15,042 nucleotides of DNA, taken from Candidatus Zhuqueibacterota bacterium 4484_87. GTDB lineage: Bacteria > Zhuqueibacterota > Zhuqueibacteria > Thermofontimicrobiales > Thermofontimicrobiaceae. The number at the start of each line of letters is the position of its first letter. The first letter of the stretch is position 1. The translations under genes were made by a program, and so were the position numbers. The stretch is from NCBI GenBank assembly GCA_002085355.1, contig NATN01000044.1:1-15042 (forward strand). Direction: 5' to 3'. The notes below the pieces were generated by a model. It saw only the letters and a program-made list of their open reading frames with translations. It searched no databases and had not been told where the DNA came from. Below, in pieces: positions 13,219 through 15,042 of the stretch.

Positions 13219-14310
13219 TTAAATCAAGCCGGGTGTTTGTTCAGCAATAATTTTTTGATAAAGAATCGGGAGGATAATTGTCACTGAAGTACCTTGTGAC
13301 GGTTTACTATCAATATGTATCTCTCCATTGTGTTTTTCGAGAATCCGTTTGCTGATAGATAATCCCATACCGGAATGATTCTCCTTGTCCGTGAAAAAAG
13401 GTTTGAAAATATTATCCATGTCTTCCGGACGGATGCCACAGCCGGAATCTTTGAAGCGGATGGCGAGCACATCGTCGTTAAATTCATTTTTTTCAAGGCT
13501 GGTCACAATTTCCAAAATTCCGCCATCGGGCATTGATTCCAGCGCATTGTCCATGATGTTGAAAAATACGCTTTTGATTTGTGGCCGATCAATGTACATC
13601 GGTGGCGGTGATGCCAGTAATTTGGTGACGATAGAGATGTCTGCCGGGGCGTTCTGCTGCTGAAATGAAACAGCTTCTTCGATCAGTTCATTAATATCAG
13701 TCAACGAAATGTCTGGACTATTTAATTTAGCATAATATGAAAATTCTTTGATAATTTGATCTAATCTTTTGTTCTCTTCAAGAATGATATTCATCAAATC
13801 TTCGTCTTCGCCGGTAACCAATAAACTGTCGCGCAGGATTTCAATGGATGTGTTAATCGCACTTAACGGATTGCGTATCTCGTGCGCAATACCAGAGGCA
13901 ATTTCTGCAATTTCTTTCTGAAATTTTTCTTGTTGCACTGCATTTTCGGCTCGCCTGACTGGGATCGTATCAATGAAAGCGCAGATGAGCTGATCTTTGT
14001 CTTGTAAATAATTGAAATTCAGCATCATTGAAATTTGTTCGCGTTTACTGGAGACAAAAGTTGAGAGTAAAGAGTGAGGTAGAGAGACAGCTTCAAATTT
14101 TGTTTTCAGTAATTCTTTGATGTCATTTCTATCATCGTGAGCGATGAAGTCATAGATCGCCAATTTATCAATAATTTGTTCCTGCTTGATTTTTGATAAT
14201 TTTTCAAATTCCTTATTTGCATGAAGAATAGTACCCTTCGCATCGATAATTAAAAGGGCAATTCCTGCATTTTCAAAATAATCTTTGAATGTTTCCACGG
14301 CTTTTTCCAA
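13219..14310 (-). CDS. PAS-domain cytoplasmic histidine kinase, NtrB/ZraS-like
   Basis: This kinase has 363 residues from the TTG at 14310, where a stop codon lies immediately upstream. GTG at 14298 is an alternative start and neither has a strong ribosome site. An N-terminal PAS domain (about 9-115: NAGIALLIIDAKGTILHANKEF) is followed by a HisKA domain with His143 in GIAHEIRNPLSAI and an ATPase domain. The N box has Asn251 and Asn255, G1 is DSGCGI (288-293), the F box is FKPFFTDK, and G2 is GMGLSI. No transmembrane segment is seen, so it should sense a cytoplasmic signal. It is the expected partner of the downstream sigma-54 activator, with which it shares an operon. Because that activator is broken, the kinase may now be an orphan or signal to another regulator. 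Confidence 0.93.
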   Translation of the reverse strand: MEKAVETFKDYFENAGIALLIIDAKGTILHANKEFEKLSKIKQEQIIDKLAIYDFIAHDDRNDIKELLKTKFEAVSLPHSLLSTFVSSKREQISMMLNFNYLQDKDQLICAFIDTIPVRRAENAVQQEKFQKEIAEIASGIAHEIRNPLSAINTSIEILRDSLLVTGEDEDLMNIILEENKRLDQIIKEFSYYAKLNSPDISLTDINELIEEAVSFQQQNAPADISIVTKLLASPPPMYIDRPQIKSVFFNIMDNALESMPDGGILEIVTSLEKNEFNDDVLAIRFKDSGCGIRPEDMDNIFKPFFTDKENHSGMGLSISKRILEKHNGEIHIDSKPSQGTSVTIILPILYQKIIAEQTPGLI

Positions 14311-14459
14311 TCAGTCTGAAATTTTTCATCTTCTTAACTTATTTAATCTAAAATAAATTAAGAACTTTTACAGATAAAATCAAGCAGTTTTTAAGATAAC
14401 AGCTTTTCTGATAAAAAATCGTTTCTGTTTGCATGTTTGTAAATTTGTTTGAATTACTA

Positions 14460-14555
14460 TCAAAAAATACAGCCAGAGAACATTTTTTGCTGAATAATGA
14501 GAATTATTCCGCCATTTTCTTGCTCATAATTGCTGAGCATAAACATCTCATACAT
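14460..14555 (-). CDS. Possible 31-residue leader peptide/small protein
   Basis: This short ORF lies in the long spacer upstream of the kinase. The ATG (14555) follows CGGGGAAAAC, an acceptable ribosome site. The frame encodes MYEMFMLSNYEQENGGI followed by a hydrophobic stretch and stops at 14460. The same frame is open further upstream through the GC-rich hairpin. No family is recognised. It would be the first ORF of the transcript from the predicted sigma-54 promoter. It could be a leader peptide, a small protein, or chance. Confidence 0.25.
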   Translation of the reverse strand: MYEMFMLSNYEQENGGIILIIQQKMFSGCIF

Positions 14556-14581
14556 GTTTTCCCCGAAACGATGAAATGACC

Positions 14582-14640
14582 CCGCGCAAAAGGTATAACA
14601 GTTAGCGCGGTTTTACATCTCCCCCCGTTGCGTCGCGGGT
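14582..14640 (-). other. GC-rich structured island in the leader of the kinase operon
   Basis: The island sits within strongly AT-rich flanks. CCGCGC (14582-14587) pairs with GCGCGG (14605-14610) across a 17-base loop. A second dyad, CCCG/CGGG, surrounds 14624-14639. CGCGGG and CCCGCG at the two ends (about 14581-14586 and 14634-14639) offer a competing long-range pairing. Alternative pairings in a long leader suggest a regulatory RNA, a small RNA, or a REP-like repeat. No known riboswitch core was recognised. The rest of 14311-14580 is AT-rich apart from the short ORF. Confidence 0.4.
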
Positions 14641-14737
14641 TATGCTTCGCAATCAGCGTTTTTAGTTTTTGGGTATGTCAAATTTGGAATAGTGGCTCTA
14701 TTCACGTGCAACAACGGGAATATTTTGTAACATTATG

Positions 14738-14753
14738 TGCAAATTAAATGCCA
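14738..14753 (-). promoter_or_regulatory. Sigma-54 (RpoN) promoter
   Basis: The minus strand reads TGGCATTTAATTTGCA. It matches the -24/-12 consensus TGGCAC-N5-TTGCW at every fixed position but one (T for C at the sixth base), with exact GG-to-GC spacing. Transcription would start near 14727 and run toward the kinase gene, giving a leader of about 415 bases. Its neighbourhood, a kinase paired with a sigma-54 activator, strongly supports the call. Confidence 0.65.
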
Positions 14754-14830
14754 GATTGTCGTTTATTTTAACAGAAATTAATTTTTTCGCTAACTCATTT
14801 AAAAATAGAATGTTTTGGACGTTTTAATAG

Positions 14831-14895
14831 TTTCATAATGAAAAGATTGGGTGGAAAGTGTTTCAAAATGAAATGATTGGGATTGCAAAATGAAA
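14831..14895 (-). promoter_or_regulatory. Enhancer-like repeats upstream of the sigma-54 promoter
   Basis: Two 21-base copies that differ at two positions (14831-14851 and 14861-14881) begin 30 bases apart. Each starts with the dyad TTTCA-N3-TGAAA. A third partial copy (TTGCAAAATGAAA) is at 14883-14895. They lie about 105-165 bases upstream of the predicted start, the usual place for activator (UAS) sites. Assigning them to the adjacent activator is inference. Confidence 0.45.
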
Positions 14896-14982
14896 AGAAA
14901 AGCGAAGCTTGTGAGGAAAAGAGGGAGGCATGACCCAGCAGAATCAAAATTTGTGCAATGACAAAAATACAGATTAAAAAAC

Positions 14983-15011
14983 TTGACATTTTCAAATTAA
15001 TTCGTTATTTT
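14983..15011 (+). promoter_or_regulatory. Sigma-70-like promoter pointing out of the window
   Basis: TTGACA (14983-14988) is followed after 17 bases by TATTTT (15006-15011) on the plus strand. An eight-base inverted repeat (ACTTGACA at 14981-14988, TGTCAAGT at 15026-15033) brackets the predicted start region, so it may include an operator. The driven gene lies beyond the right edge. Confidence 0.5.
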
Positions 15012-15042
15012 TCATTCTCAAAATTTGTCAAGTCTTTATGCA

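Noticed and set aside
14596..14604. TAAC-A-GTTA dyad inside the GC-rich hairpin loop
   Set aside because: A one-base loop cannot fold as a hairpin; it is a chance palindrome or at most a small protein site.
14795..14995. 66-codon minus-strand frame with a hydrophobic start
   Set aside because: It begins at a TTG with no ribosome site, and its sequence is mostly a translation of the enhancer-like DNA repeats and AT-rich spacer.
1..15042. CRISPR array, tRNA or rRNA genes, IS element ends or integrase
   Set aside because: No regularly spaced repeats, no cloverleaf or rRNA-like segments, and no terminal inverted repeats flanking the transposase gene were seen on either strand.

Overview
The window looks like chromosomal DNA from an AT-rich, Gram-negative-type bacterium of the FCB group. 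Calditrichota, KSB1 or a related lineage fits best. The main pointer is the 1234-residue exported protein, which ends in a FlgD-Ig-like/type IX-style tail with the YPNPFNPST motif. A short AMP nucleosidase of the kind common in Bacteroidota and relatives agrees with this. The taxonomic call is inference: no rRNA or other marker gene is present. Every confident gene reads on the minus strand, so the text below runs from high to low coordinates.

Region A (about 15042-11770) is a sigma-54-type two-component locus. A PAS-containing NtrB-like kinase (14310-13219) is followed by an NtrC-family activator (13168-11841). The activator is split by an apparent 49-base net deletion that removes the sensor I segment and shifts the frame. 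It ends at a clear intrinsic terminator. Upstream of the kinase is a near-consensus sigma-54 promoter (14753-14738), three TTTCA-N3-TGAAA-like sites about 105-165 bp further up, and a 400-base leader with GC-rich hairpins and a possible 31-codon ORF. A separate sigma-70-like promoter at the right edge points out of the window.

Region B (11473-9076) has a consensus-like promoter, then a RAYT-type (Y1) transposase, a GNAT acetyltransferase and an AMP nucleosidase in tight order, a weak terminator, and a 68-residue membrane protein.

Region C (9075-8505) is a 570-base spacer. It holds two small hairpins and two overlapping short plus-strand ORFs with good Shine-Dalgarno sequences.

Region D (8504-4800) encodes one very large exported protein: a BNR/sortilin-like propeller, two copies of a beta-helix plus Ig-like module, and the C-terminal sorting-type domain.

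Region E (4570-146) is an OmpR-type response regulator overlapping its sensor kinase. It is followed by two small envelope-protein genes whose promoter region carries 11-bp-phased TTAAGA repeats (CTTAA-N6-CTTAA on the sense strand), a probable operator for this regulator. Last comes an ArsB/CitM/NhaD-superfamily permease. The layout suggests an envelope or ion stress circuit, but the signal and the transported ion cannot be read from sequence. The most notable items are the disabled sigma-54 system with its intact promoter, enhancer-like sites and leader, and the phased operator.
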